Assembly (NCBI RefSeq): GCF_010894405.1
Contig: NZ_JAAIYA010000013.1
Coordinates: 248,001 to 312,000, forward strand
Direction: 5' to 3'
Length of the DNA: 64,000 bases
DNA from: Pyxidicoccus caerfyrddinensis
GTDB taxonomy: Bacteria > Myxococcota > Myxococcia > Myxococcales > Myxococcaceae
The notes beneath the pieces are model-generated. The model ran no database searches. It saw only the letters and a program-made list of their open reading frames with translations, and was not told where the DNA came from. Both the position numbers and the translations under genes were made by a program. Position 1 is the first letter of the stretch. Each line of letters opens with the position of its first letter. This document shows, piece by piece, positions 1 to 7,393 of this stretch.

Positions 1-234
1 ATACGTCTTCACCTTCACCAGCGGCCCCGCCTTCGGCCCCGCCCAGACCTCCAGCTCGCGCTCGTGCTTGAAGGCGCGCACGTACAGCTGCTCCGGCGGC
101 CAGGCCACCCCCGCGTCCTTGAACAGCGCGGCGACCACGGGCGCACGGGCCTTGCGCGCGGCGGCGACCCGGGCGTCCTCCGCGTGCGCGGAGAGCGCGG
201 TGAACAGCAGCAGACAGGCGGCGAGAGTCCTCAT
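1..234 (-). CDS. L,D-transpeptidase-like exported protein, N-terminal part only
   Basis: The gene starts at 234 and runs off the left edge, so only the first 78 residues are visible. A signal peptide (MRTLAACLLLFTALSAHA) is followed by a short helical segment and then LYVRAFKHERELEVWAG. A stretch of the type 'VRxFKxExELEVW' is typical of the start of YkuD/YafK-like L,D-transpeptidase domains, which cross-link peptidoglycan in the periplasm. The catalytic Cys/His motif would lie outside the window, so enzyme activity cannot be checked here. It lies downstream of the DUF2071-like gene on the same strand, 46 bp away, and may be the last gene of that operon. Confidence 0.5.
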   Translation of the reverse strand, partial: MRTLAACLLLFTALSAHAEDARVAAARKARAPVVAALFKDAGVAWPPEQLYVRAFKHERELEVWAGPKAGPLVKVKTY

Positions 235-280
235 GCGGCCTGGGACACCTGCGCCGCCCCATCCGTTCCCGCGACGTCGC

Positions 281-1297
281 TCAGCGTGCATGTTGCTCCC
301 TCCGCAGCGGCCTCCAGCGGTAGGCGCACTCGGTGAGGTGCAGCACCGAGTCCAGCCTCGCGCCCGGGGCCAGCGGGCCCTCCGTGAAGTACTCGCAGTA
401 GAGCTGGACCGGCTTGACGAAGCGCGCGTTCCACGGCTCGCGGTCGATGGTGAGCACGTAGACATACCCGTCCGCCACGCCGAGCGCGTCGTAGCACTCC
501 ACCAGCGGCTCGTGCAGGTCCTCCAGCCCCTTCCACACGCTGCCTGGGGGAGGGAGGGCGCTCGGGCGCGTGTCGAAGACACCCACCAGCTTGCCTCCGG
601 GGAACTCCGGCTCCGGGTCCACCGCGGCGGTGAGCAAATCCCCCTCGCGCGCCATCACCATGTGCGCCTCGCCGAACTCGTGGAACTTGAACTCCTTCAG
701 CGCGTTGCCCACGCGGCGCATCACCGGGTCGTTCGTCTCGCTGCGCACGAAGTAGCCGCCGCGCCGCCAGTCGCCCTTCGCGTTCCGGTAGCGCACCGCC
801 GCGCGGTAGCTCACCTGGTAGAAGCACACGCCCAGGAGCGGGCTGACACCCTGCGGTCGCATGTCCCGCAAGGACGACATCAGCACCTGCACCCACGCCG
901 TGCCGCGGAACACCTCCGGCTCCAGCGAGGCGGGCAGCAGCCGGGCCAGCCGCTCCGGCTCCACCGCGTAGTTGAGGGACACCGCCTCCACCCAGTGCGT
1001 CTGCACCTGGGTGAGCCAGGGTACCGACGGGCACTCCTCCATGCCGGGGGACGTGGGGCTCGGGTCATGCGCCCCGGCGAGCGCGGCCTCCATGTCGCGC
1101 AGCGCCTGGTGCCCCGCGGGCGTCAGGAACCACACCTCGCGTTGCGCCTGCACCAGCCCAGAGGAGGCCAGGTCCTGGATGGCCTGGCTCGGCACCTTCA
1201 CCCCGGCCTCCCTCAGCCGCCGGCGCAGCTCGGCCCCGCCCAGCCCGAGCGGCTCCGCGGCGATGGCCACCAGGGCGGCGAGCAGCTCGGGATTCAT
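281..1297 (-). CDS. DUF2071-like protein with N-terminal winged-helix-like segment
   Basis: 338 aa. The ATG at 1297 overlaps the stop of the upstream membrane-protein gene as ATGA, which argues for translational coupling and fixes the start. Residues 1-85 (ELRRRLREAGVKVPSQAIQDLASSGLV) look like a small winged-helix domain. The rest begins PWLTQVQTHWVEAVSLNYAV and carries GTAWVQVLMSSLRDMRP and YFVRSETNDPVMRRVGNAL, a pattern I associate with DUF2071/YqjF-type proteins of unknown biochemical role. It is the last of three genes joined by 4-nt overlaps behind a sigma factor and kinase, so it is probably an output or accessory of that signalling unit. Family assignment is moderate; function is unknown. 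Confidence 0.6.
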   Translation of the reverse strand: MNPELLAALVAIAAEPLGLGGAELRRRLREAGVKVPSQAIQDLASSGLVQAQREVWFLTPAGHQALRDMEAALAGAHDPSPTSPGMEECPSVPWLTQVQTHWVEAVSLNYAVEPERLARLLPASLEPEVFRGTAWVQVLMSSLRDMRPQGVSPLLGVCFYQVSYRAAVRYRNAKGDWRRGGYFVRSETNDPVMRRVGNALKEFKFHEFGEAHMVMAREGDLLTAAVDPEPEFPGGKLVGVFDTRPSALPPPGSVWKGLEDLHEPLVECYDALGVADGYVYVLTIDREPWNARFVKPVQLYCEYFTEGPLAPGARLDSVLHLTECAYRWRPLRREQHAR

Positions 1298-1908
1298 ACC
1301 AGCCGCGCCCCGGCGCCCCCGGCGGCCAGCCTGCGGCGTCGGGCCCGGTGCAGCGCGAAGCCTCCGCTGAACTGCGTGGCGAACCACACCGCGCCCAGGA
1401 GGCCGAAGGCGTGGTCCGGTACCTGCGTCATCCCCAGCGCGGCCAGTGCGAGGCCCGCGGCCACCGCGTACCAGACGCGGCCCATCAGTGCGCCCATCAT
1501 GGCGAAGGCCGTGCCGAAGAGGACGCATGCCACCGCGGGCATGAAGAGCCTGTCCAGCCCGAGCAGCCAGTTGAGGACGGCCACCAGCAACATGCCGGCG
1601 ATGAAGGTGGTCCAGATGGCCCAGATCTGCCGCTCGACGAACGAGCGCGCCCCCGCCGTCTGTCCTCGCTTGAGCACGAAGATGCTGACGATGTTGAAGG
1701 CCAGCACTCCGGCCCACAGCAGGGCATAGGGGCCGGGGGTGTGGTGTCCCGCCGTCCACAGCCAGTCCGTCGCCGCGAAGCCCGCGGCGTTGACGAAGGC
1801 ATGGAGCATCCAGATGACGCCCCAGTTCTGCAGCGCCGAGTCATCCTTCGCCTGGGAGACGACGCGGCGGATGAGGTCCAGGGCCTGGTTCGCTTCTTCG
1901 CGGTTCAT
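1294..1908 (-). CDS. integral membrane protein of the sigma/kinase operon
   Basis: 204 aa. After a cytoplasmic N-terminus (MNREEANQALDLIRRVV) there are about five or six hydrophobic segments (WGVIWMLHAFVNAAGFAA, YALLWAGVLAFNIVSIFVL, IWAIWTTFIAGMLLVAVLNWLLG, and others), ending in an Arg-rich tail. Both ends overlap their neighbours by ATGA: the start with the kinase stop (1905-1908) and the stop with the DUF2071-like start. I do not recognise a family. Its placement between a Ser/Thr kinase and a soluble protein suggests a membrane partner or target of the kinase, which is inference only. Confidence 0.75.
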   Translation of the reverse strand: MNREEANQALDLIRRVVSQAKDDSALQNWGVIWMLHAFVNAAGFAATDWLWTAGHHTPGPYALLWAGVLAFNIVSIFVLKRGQTAGARSFVERQIWAIWTTFIAGMLLVAVLNWLLGLDRLFMPAVACVLFGTAFAMMGALMGRVWYAVAAGLALAALGMTQVPDHAFGLLGAVWFATQFSGGFALHRARRRRLAAGGAGARLV

Positions 1909-4900
1909 CGTGCGGCCGAGTGTACGCCAAGAAACGCGTCCACCTCGTCGATCGGCACGAGGCGCGGCTCGGCGGTGGGGGCCACCGCGTCGCGGACGGC
2001 GAGCGCCAGGGCCCGCGCACGGGTGGCATCACCTCCGTCCCGCCGCAGGGCTCGGGCGAGCGCGAAGCGGGTGGTGGCCAGCTCGAGCGGGCTCGCGCCG
2101 TCCTCCTCCCAGCCCGCCACGGCCTGCTCCAGCTGGACTCGCGCGCCCGCCGCGTCCCCTCGCGCCAGCAGCACCCGGCCGAGCACGGCCCGGGGCTCCG
2201 ACAGCTTGGACGGCTGGGGCTCCGCCAGCTTCAGCCGCAGCTCCAGCGCCTCTCGCGCCACGCGCTCCGCCTCGGGGAGGCGGCCCCCGCCGAGCAGCGC
2301 CAGGCCCAGCGTGGAGAGGGCGCCCGCCAGCTCGTCCTGAGCCCCCAGCGTGCGCAGCATCGCAGCGGCTCGGCGCGCGGCGCTCGCGGCCGGCTCGAAG
2401 CGGCCCACGCGCAGCAACACCTCCGCCTCCTGTTGCAGCAGCTCGGCACTGCGCACGCTGTTGCGCCCGTCCGCCTCGGCCGCATCCAGCTCCCCGCGCA
2501 CGGACTGCACCATGCGCAGCGCCTCGTCGGTGCGTCCCAGGTTCGTGAGCGCCAGCGCCAGCGGGCCCGCCAGCGAGGCGCGGTCCGGGTGGCCGGGCGG
2601 CCGGTGCTCCAATGCCAGCCGCCAGCCCTGCTCCAGCGTGCGCCGCGCCTGCTCGAAGTCCCCGCGGCCCAGGTGCACCGCGCCCATGTTGCCGTAGAGG
2701 CCGAGGACGTAGGGCACGGGCTGCCCGGGCCCAGAGGCTCGCTCGAACGTGGCCATGCTCTCCGCGAAGGCCGCGAGTGCCTCATCGTACCGGTGCATGG
2801 CGGCGTACGTGCCCGCGATGTTGTTGAGCGTCATCGCGACGTACGGGTGGTCCGGTCCGAAGTTGCGCACGATGAGCGTCCGGGTTCGCTGCTGGGCGGC
2901 GAGGGCTTCCTCCATCTGACCCACGCTCCGCAGCGCCGTGCCCAGCGTGAGCAGCGCGTCCACGAGGTAGGCATGTTCCTTCCCGAAGGCCCGCTCGCGC
3001 ATGGCGAGGCACCTGCGCAGCAGGGGAATGGCCTCGGCCGCGCGGCCCTGGCGCACCAGCACGAGTCCCTGCTGGAAGGCCAGGTTTCCCTCCAGCCGGT
3101 CATCACCGCCGATGCGCTCCAGCAGCGACTGCGCCAGCTCCCGCCACAGCTCCGCCTGCTCCGGGCGCTCCGCCAGCTCGCCCTCCACGAAGACGAGGTT
3201 GATGAAGGCCTCCGCGGCGTGCACGTCGTCGCGGCCGGCCTGCGACGCCAGGCCCGCCCGCCGCAGGCGCACCGCCGCTTCCTTCTCCTGGCGCTGGTGC
3301 TGGAGGGAGCGCCCTTCCGTGAGCAGCGCCTCGCCGAGCAGCGGCTTGTACCCGACGGCCTCCGCCTCGGTGGCCACCGTGGCCGCAATCTCCGCGGCCT
3401 CCTTCCAGCGCCCCGCGTTGTCGCGCGCCATCGCCTCCGCCAGCCTGTCGTACGCGGCGCGGATGCGCGCGGCCTCGGGCCCCCGCGTGGGCAGCGGCAG
3501 GGGGCGGGCGAGCGCCTCCACGTCGGCGCAGTCAGACACCGGCTCCAGTCCCCGCACCGTCTGCGGCGCGCTCAGCACCGCGTCCGGGTCCGCGGCGAGG
3601 AGCAGGTCCACCGTGGCCCCCAGCTCGCGCTTGCGCCGCTCCAGGCAGTGCATGCGCAGGTCCAACGCCGCCTCGGACTGCTCGCCCCGCACCCGCGTCG
3701 CCTCGCACGCATCCTGGTGTGCGCCCGCCCAGGCAGCCGCGTACGCCTCCAGCGTCTGATGGACGGCCGTGTGCAGCGAGGCCGCGCCCGGAGCCCCCGA
3801 GCCAAGAAAGGTGCGCCGTAGCGCCGCGCCCCGTGCCGTGTCCCATGCGCCTTGAAGCCGCTGCAGGCTGTCCGTGCAGGGCTGCGGCCCGCGCGCGACG
3901 AAGACGGCGGCGATGGCGGCCGCCACGCCGATGCCCGCGCCCAGCCCTCCGGCGAACCGGGCCGCGCGCGGGGACACCGCCCGCTCCAGCGCGGTGAGGA
4001 GGGCGTCCATCGACGCGTGCCGCTCCTCCGGTACCGGGGCCAGCCCCCGCTCCACGGCGGCGTGCACCGCGCGGGGCACGGAGGCGCGCTCCTGCGCCGC
4101 GCGCTCTCCGGGGGCACCGGGCCTCGTCCCATAGAGCCCCTCGTACAGCGCCACGCAGAAGCTGTACTGGTCCGAGCGCGCGTCCACGAGCCCGCCCGCG
4201 AGCGCCTCCGGGGCGATGTAGCCCGGCGTGCCCGCCACCGACGTGGCCACGCCCGCCTTGCCGCTGCTCCGGCCGCTGCCAGGGGGGCCCGAGGAGGCGA
4301 GCGCGGGCTCCGTCGACGAGGCGAAGCGCGCCAGCCCGAAGTCCGTCACCCGCGCCCGTCCCGCACGGTCCATCAGGACGTTGTCCGGCTTGAAGTCGCG
4401 GTGGACGACGCCTGCCGCATGCGCGGCCGCCAGCCCCCGTCCGGCCTGGAGGTACAGGCGCACCACCTCGCGCCAGCCCGGGCGGCGGGCGGAGAGGTGC
4501 TGGCGCAGCGTGCCCCCGTCCACCAATTCCAGGGCGATGAAGACGAGGTTGCCGACGACGCCCACGTCATGCACGGCGACGACATGCGGGTGCTGGGTGC
4601 GCGCCGCCGCACGGGCCTCGTCCAGCAGCCGCTCGGTGGCGCCCTCCACCCCGGACGCGGCCTGCACGAGCTTCAGGCCGATGCGCCGGTCGATGCTCGG
4701 GTCATACGCCGCGTACACCACGCCCATGCCCCCGGCGCCGAGCCGCTCGAGCACCACGTAGCGCCCCAGCAGCGTGCCCCGCTCCAGCGCGCGCGGGCGC
4801 AGTGCGGAGGAGACACGGGTGTCCTCGACGACGGTGGTGACGGCCTGGGTGGGCACCGCCGCCGACCCGCCTCCGGACGCGGCCGGGGCCCGGGCCTGGA

Positions 4901-5045
4901 GGAAGCCTGCGAGCAGCTCGCGGCAGGACGCGCAGCCATCCACATGGGCCTCGGCGCTCACGCGCAGGGACTCCGGCGCCACGCCGTCGGCCAGGTCGAG
5001 CAGTTGCGTCTCGTCGAGGCAGCCGGAGAGGGGAGGCGGGCTCAT
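1905..5045 (-). CDS. Ser/Thr protein kinase with N-terminal zinc-finger (HC2-type) segment and C-terminal TPR repeats
   Basis: 1046 aa. Residues 9-47 contain an HxxxCxxC pattern (HVDGCASCRELL, H34, C38, C41) as in zinc-binding anti-sigma domains. The kinase domain spans about 95-355: glycine loop LGAGGMGVVYAA, Lys125 in IGLKLV, catalytic loop HRDFKPDN (215-222), DFGLAR (235-240) and GTPGYIAPE. One membrane helix follows (about 364-385). The C-terminal 600 residues are helical TPR-type repeats in the periplasmic half by simple topology. A Shine-Dalgarno AAGGA sits inside the stop region of the sigma gene 4 bp upstream. Kinase plus zinc-finger segment next to a sigma factor suggests that it controls that sigma factor. 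Confidence 0.88.
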   Translation of the reverse strand: MSPPPLSGCLDETQLLDLADGVAPESLRVSAEAHVDGCASCRELLAGFLQARAPAASGGGSAAVPTQAVTTVVEDTRVSSALRPRALERGTLLGRYVVLERLGAGGMGVVYAAYDPSIDRRIGLKLVQAASGVEGATERLLDEARAAARTQHPHVVAVHDVGVVGNLVFIALELVDGGTLRQHLSARRPGWREVVRLYLQAGRGLAAAHAAGVVHRDFKPDNVLMDRAGRARVTDFGLARFASSTEPALASSGPPGSGRSSGKAGVATSVAGTPGYIAPEALAGGLVDARSDQYSFCVALYEGLYGTRPGAPGERAAQERASVPRAVHAAVERGLAPVPEERHASMDALLTALERAVSPRAARFAGGLGAGIGVAAAIAAVFVARGPQPCTDSLQRLQGAWDTARGAALRRTFLGSGAPGAASLHTAVHQTLEAYAAAWAGAHQDACEATRVRGEQSEAALDLRMHCLERRKRELGATVDLLLAADPDAVLSAPQTVRGLEPVSDCADVEALARPLPLPTRGPEAARIRAAYDRLAEAMARDNAGRWKEAAEIAATVATEAEAVGYKPLLGEALLTEGRSLQHQRQEKEAAVRLRRAGLASQAGRDDVHAAEAFINLVFVEGELAERPEQAELWRELAQSLLERIGGDDRLEGNLAFQQGLVLVRQGRAAEAIPLLRRCLAMRERAFGKEHAYLVDALLTLGTALRSVGQMEEALAAQQRTRTLIVRNFGPDHPYVAMTLNNIAGTYAAMHRYDEALAAFAESMATFERASGPGQPVPYVLGLYGNMGAVHLGRGDFEQARRTLEQGWRLALEHRPPGHPDRASLAGPLALALTNLGRTDEALRMVQSVRGELDAAEADGRNSVRSAELLQQEAEVLLRVGRFEPAASAARRAAAMLRTLGAQDELAGALSTLGLALLGGGRLPEAERVAREALELRLKLAEPQPSKLSEPRAVLGRVLLARGDAAGARVQLEQAVAGWEEDGASPLELATTRFALARALRRDGGDATRARALALAVRDAVAPTAEPRLVPIDEVDAFLGVHSAAR

Positions 5046-5049
5046 GGGT

Positions 5050-5925
5050 TCATCCTTCGTCCAGCAGCGAGGACAGGCTCACCGCGAGGCTTGCGTCCAT
5101 GACGCGCAGCAGGCTGTCGAGCTGCGACGTCGTGAGCGCCAGCCTCCGCGCGAGCGCGGCGCGGGTGTCCTCGAGGAGGGACTGGCGGGCCTTCGCGAGC
5201 CAGCGGGAGATGGTGGAGGCGTGCACCTGGTGGAGCGTGCCCAGCGACTCCACGCCCAGGTTCTGCACCAGGCTCAGCCGCAGGAGGTTCCTGTCGCGCG
5301 GCGACAGGCCGGACAGCGCCTCCGCGAAGGCGGCCCGGAAGGCGGGGCGGTAGCGCTCCTGCATCAGCGCCAGCTCCGGGTCCGCGGTGCGCAGCTCCGA
5401 AACGAGCGGCGCGTCGTCCAGCGGCAGGGCCTTTATCGCTCCCCGCTTGAGCCCCACCGCCACGCCCAGCGCCACGGCCTCCGTCCAGCGCCGCAGCGCG
5501 CCCCGCCCGGCGTACTCAGCCAGGCGCGGCTCCTGGCGTGCCCCGCCCACCAGCAGCTTCATCCGCGTGAGCTGGAGCACCTCGTCCACGAAGGCGTCCG
5601 ACGCGTCCACCCGCCGCACCGCGCGCGACACCGGCACCAGCACCGCGCGCTGCAGGCCGTCCATCGCGGCCCTGTCTCCCGCGAGGCATGCGCGCGCCAG
5701 GTAGAGGTCCTCCACGGCCAGGGCGCGCAGCCCGTCCGCAAGCGAGGCCTCCCGCGCCACGCGCTCTCCCAGATGCCGCGCGAAGTCCTCCGCCGCTACC
5801 TCCACACCGGGCCACGCCTCGCGGGCGCGGGCCAGCGCGTCGACGAGCTGGCGGGCGAGCGCGTCCGCTTCGTCGGGGGCAGCGGGGCGCGCCGCGCCCT
5901 CCAGGAAGGACCGCAGGGGCTCCAT
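5050..5925 (-). CDS. sigma-70 family (ECF-like) RNA polymerase sigma factor
   Basis: 291 aa from the ATG at 5925. The C-terminal region about 195-262 reads LSPRDRNLLRLSLVQNLGVESLGTLHQVHASTISRWLAKARQ, a sigma region 4 helix-turn-helix of the 'LSPRDR...IS/TVSRWLxxAR' kind seen in myxobacterial sigma factors. The middle (VDEVLQLTRMKLLVGG) fits a diverged region 2. The gene is immediately upstream of the kinase (4-bp gap), so the two are almost certainly co-transcribed. I cannot name a promoter sequence it would recognise. The start was chosen because translation upstream of it overlaps the neighbouring desulfurase-like gene and is not protein-like. Confidence 0.8.
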   Translation of the reverse strand: MEPLRSFLEGAARPAAPDEADALARQLVDALARAREAWPGVEVAAEDFARHLGERVAREASLADGLRALAVEDLYLARACLAGDRAAMDGLQRAVLVPVSRAVRRVDASDAFVDEVLQLTRMKLLVGGARQEPRLAEYAGRGALRRWTEAVALGVAVGLKRGAIKALPLDDAPLVSELRTADPELALMQERYRPAFRAAFAEALSGLSPRDRNLLRLSLVQNLGVESLGTLHQVHASTISRWLAKARQSLLEDTRAALARRLALTTSQLDSLLRVMDASLAVSLSSLLDEG

Positions 5926-5936
5926 GGCGGGGGCCT

Positions 5937-7142
5937 TCAGCGGAGCGAGTCCAGTCCGGCGATGAGCCGGTCCACGTCCTCGGCGGTGTTGTAGTGCAGC
6001 AGCGAGGCGCGCACGGCGCCGTCGGGCATGAGGCCCAGCGCCTGGGCGGCCAGGGTGGCGTAGTAGTGGCCCGCGGCCACACCCACGCCCCGCGCCGCCA
6101 GGTGCTCCGCCACCGCGCGCGGCGGCACGCCCTGCACGTTGAAGCAGAAGGTGGCCACGCGCCCCCGGGGCTCGCGCGGGCCGTACAGCCGGACGCGCGG
6201 GTTGGCGAGCAGCCGCTCCAGCGTGGACTCCAGCAGCGGCCGCTCCAGGGACTCGATTCGGCGGAACGCCGTCTCCAGCCCGGCGCGCCCCGGCTGTCCC
6301 TCGCCCAGCACCTCGCGCAGGTAGCGCAGCGAGCCCAGCCAGCCGGCCAGGGCCTCGTGGTTGGCGGTGCCCGGCTCGAACTTCTGCGGGCTGTCGTCCG
6401 GCACGAACCAGAGCTTGTCCGCAGGCAGCCCCGCCAGCAGCTCGCGGCGCACGTACAGGCAGCCCAGGTGCGGGCCGAACACCTTGTACTGGGAGAAGGT
6501 GGCGAAGTCCGCGCCCCAGCCCTTCACGTCCGGCAGGTGGTGCGGGCTGGAGTGCACCGCATCCACGATGAGCCACGCGCCCACGCCGTGCGCCAATTCC
6601 GCCGCGGTCGCCACGTCCGGCGTGGCCCCCACCGAGTTGGCCGCCGCCGTCACCGCCACCAGCCGCGTGCGCGGCGTCAGCAGCGCGCGCAGGTCCGCCG
6701 GCTCCAGGCGCCCTTCGGGCCAGCGCGCCCGCCACGTCTTCACCGACACACCCTGCGCCTCCAGCATCCGCCAGGGCGTCGCGTTGGACTCATGCTCCAG
6801 CTCGGAGATGACCACCTCGTCGCCCGCCCGGAACAGGCGCGAGAAGGCGCGCCCGAGCTGGAAGGTGAGCGAGGTGGCGCTGGTGCCCAGCATCACCTCC
6901 TCGGGCTGGCAGTGGAGGAACTCCGCGGTGGCCGCCCGCGCCCGCGCCTTCAACTCCGTCGCCACCACCGAGGCAGGGTAGGGCTGACCCACGTTGCAGC
7001 TCCCGCTGGAGAGGAATTGGGAGATGGCGTCGATGGTGTGCGAGGGCACCTGGGCCCCGGCGGCATTGTCCAGGTAGCTGAAGCCAGAACGCAGGGCGGG
7101 AAAGTGCGCGGCGAGCGAAGAGGTCATGTCGGCGGTCAGCAT
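5937..7142 (-). CDS. cysteine desulfurase-like PLP enzyme (aminotransferase class V)
   Basis: 401 aa from the ATG at 7142 (an alternative ATG lies at 7127; neither has a clear ribosome-binding site). Fold-type I PLP features are visible: YLDNAAGAQVP near the N-terminus, GTSATSLTF for the phosphate, VDAVHSSPHHLPD with the cofactor-binding Asp and His, and TFSQYKVFGPHLG with the Schiff-base Lys. The overall pattern matches the 'cysteine desulfurase-like' subfamily rather than SufS or IscS proper. I see no flexible loop with an obvious catalytic Cys, so the true substrate is uncertain. The stop lies 11 bp before the sigma-factor start, and the two may be one transcript. Confidence 0.8.
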   Translation of the reverse strand: MLTADMTSSLAAHFPALRSGFSYLDNAAGAQVPSHTIDAISQFLSSGSCNVGQPYPASVVATELKARARAATAEFLHCQPEEVMLGTSATSLTFQLGRAFSRLFRAGDEVVISELEHESNATPWRMLEAQGVSVKTWRARWPEGRLEPADLRALLTPRTRLVAVTAAANSVGATPDVATAAELAHGVGAWLIVDAVHSSPHHLPDVKGWGADFATFSQYKVFGPHLGCLYVRRELLAGLPADKLWFVPDDSPQKFEPGTANHEALAGWLGSLRYLREVLGEGQPGRAGLETAFRRIESLERPLLESTLERLLANPRVRLYGPREPRGRVATFCFNVQGVPPRAVAEHLAARGVGVAAGHYYATLAAQALGLMPDGAVRASLLHYNTAEDVDRLIAGLDSLR

Positions 7143-7393
7143 AATCGTGCTGCGAGTGTGAAGTGGCCGCTCGCGGGAGGACGGAGTCCTCCTCTCCGGT
7201 ACGGAATATTCCAGGCGCTCGCGGAGGGTCCTGCCTGACCGCGTCCCACCGGCTGGAGACGAGCAAAGGCAATCCAGTTGCTTTGACTCCATATCAGCCC
7301 CCGGATTCCCGGCCATATTCTGAGAAACAGAAAAATCCTCTAGCATTGAACCCCCCGGGCAGCACGTCACCCGTTCACCTCGCAGGAGCACGG

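Noticed and set aside
68..1729. Long plus-strand frame of 553 residues
   Set aside because: It is a shadow of the minus-strand genes: Arg/Ala/His-rich composition without domains, in GC-rich DNA.
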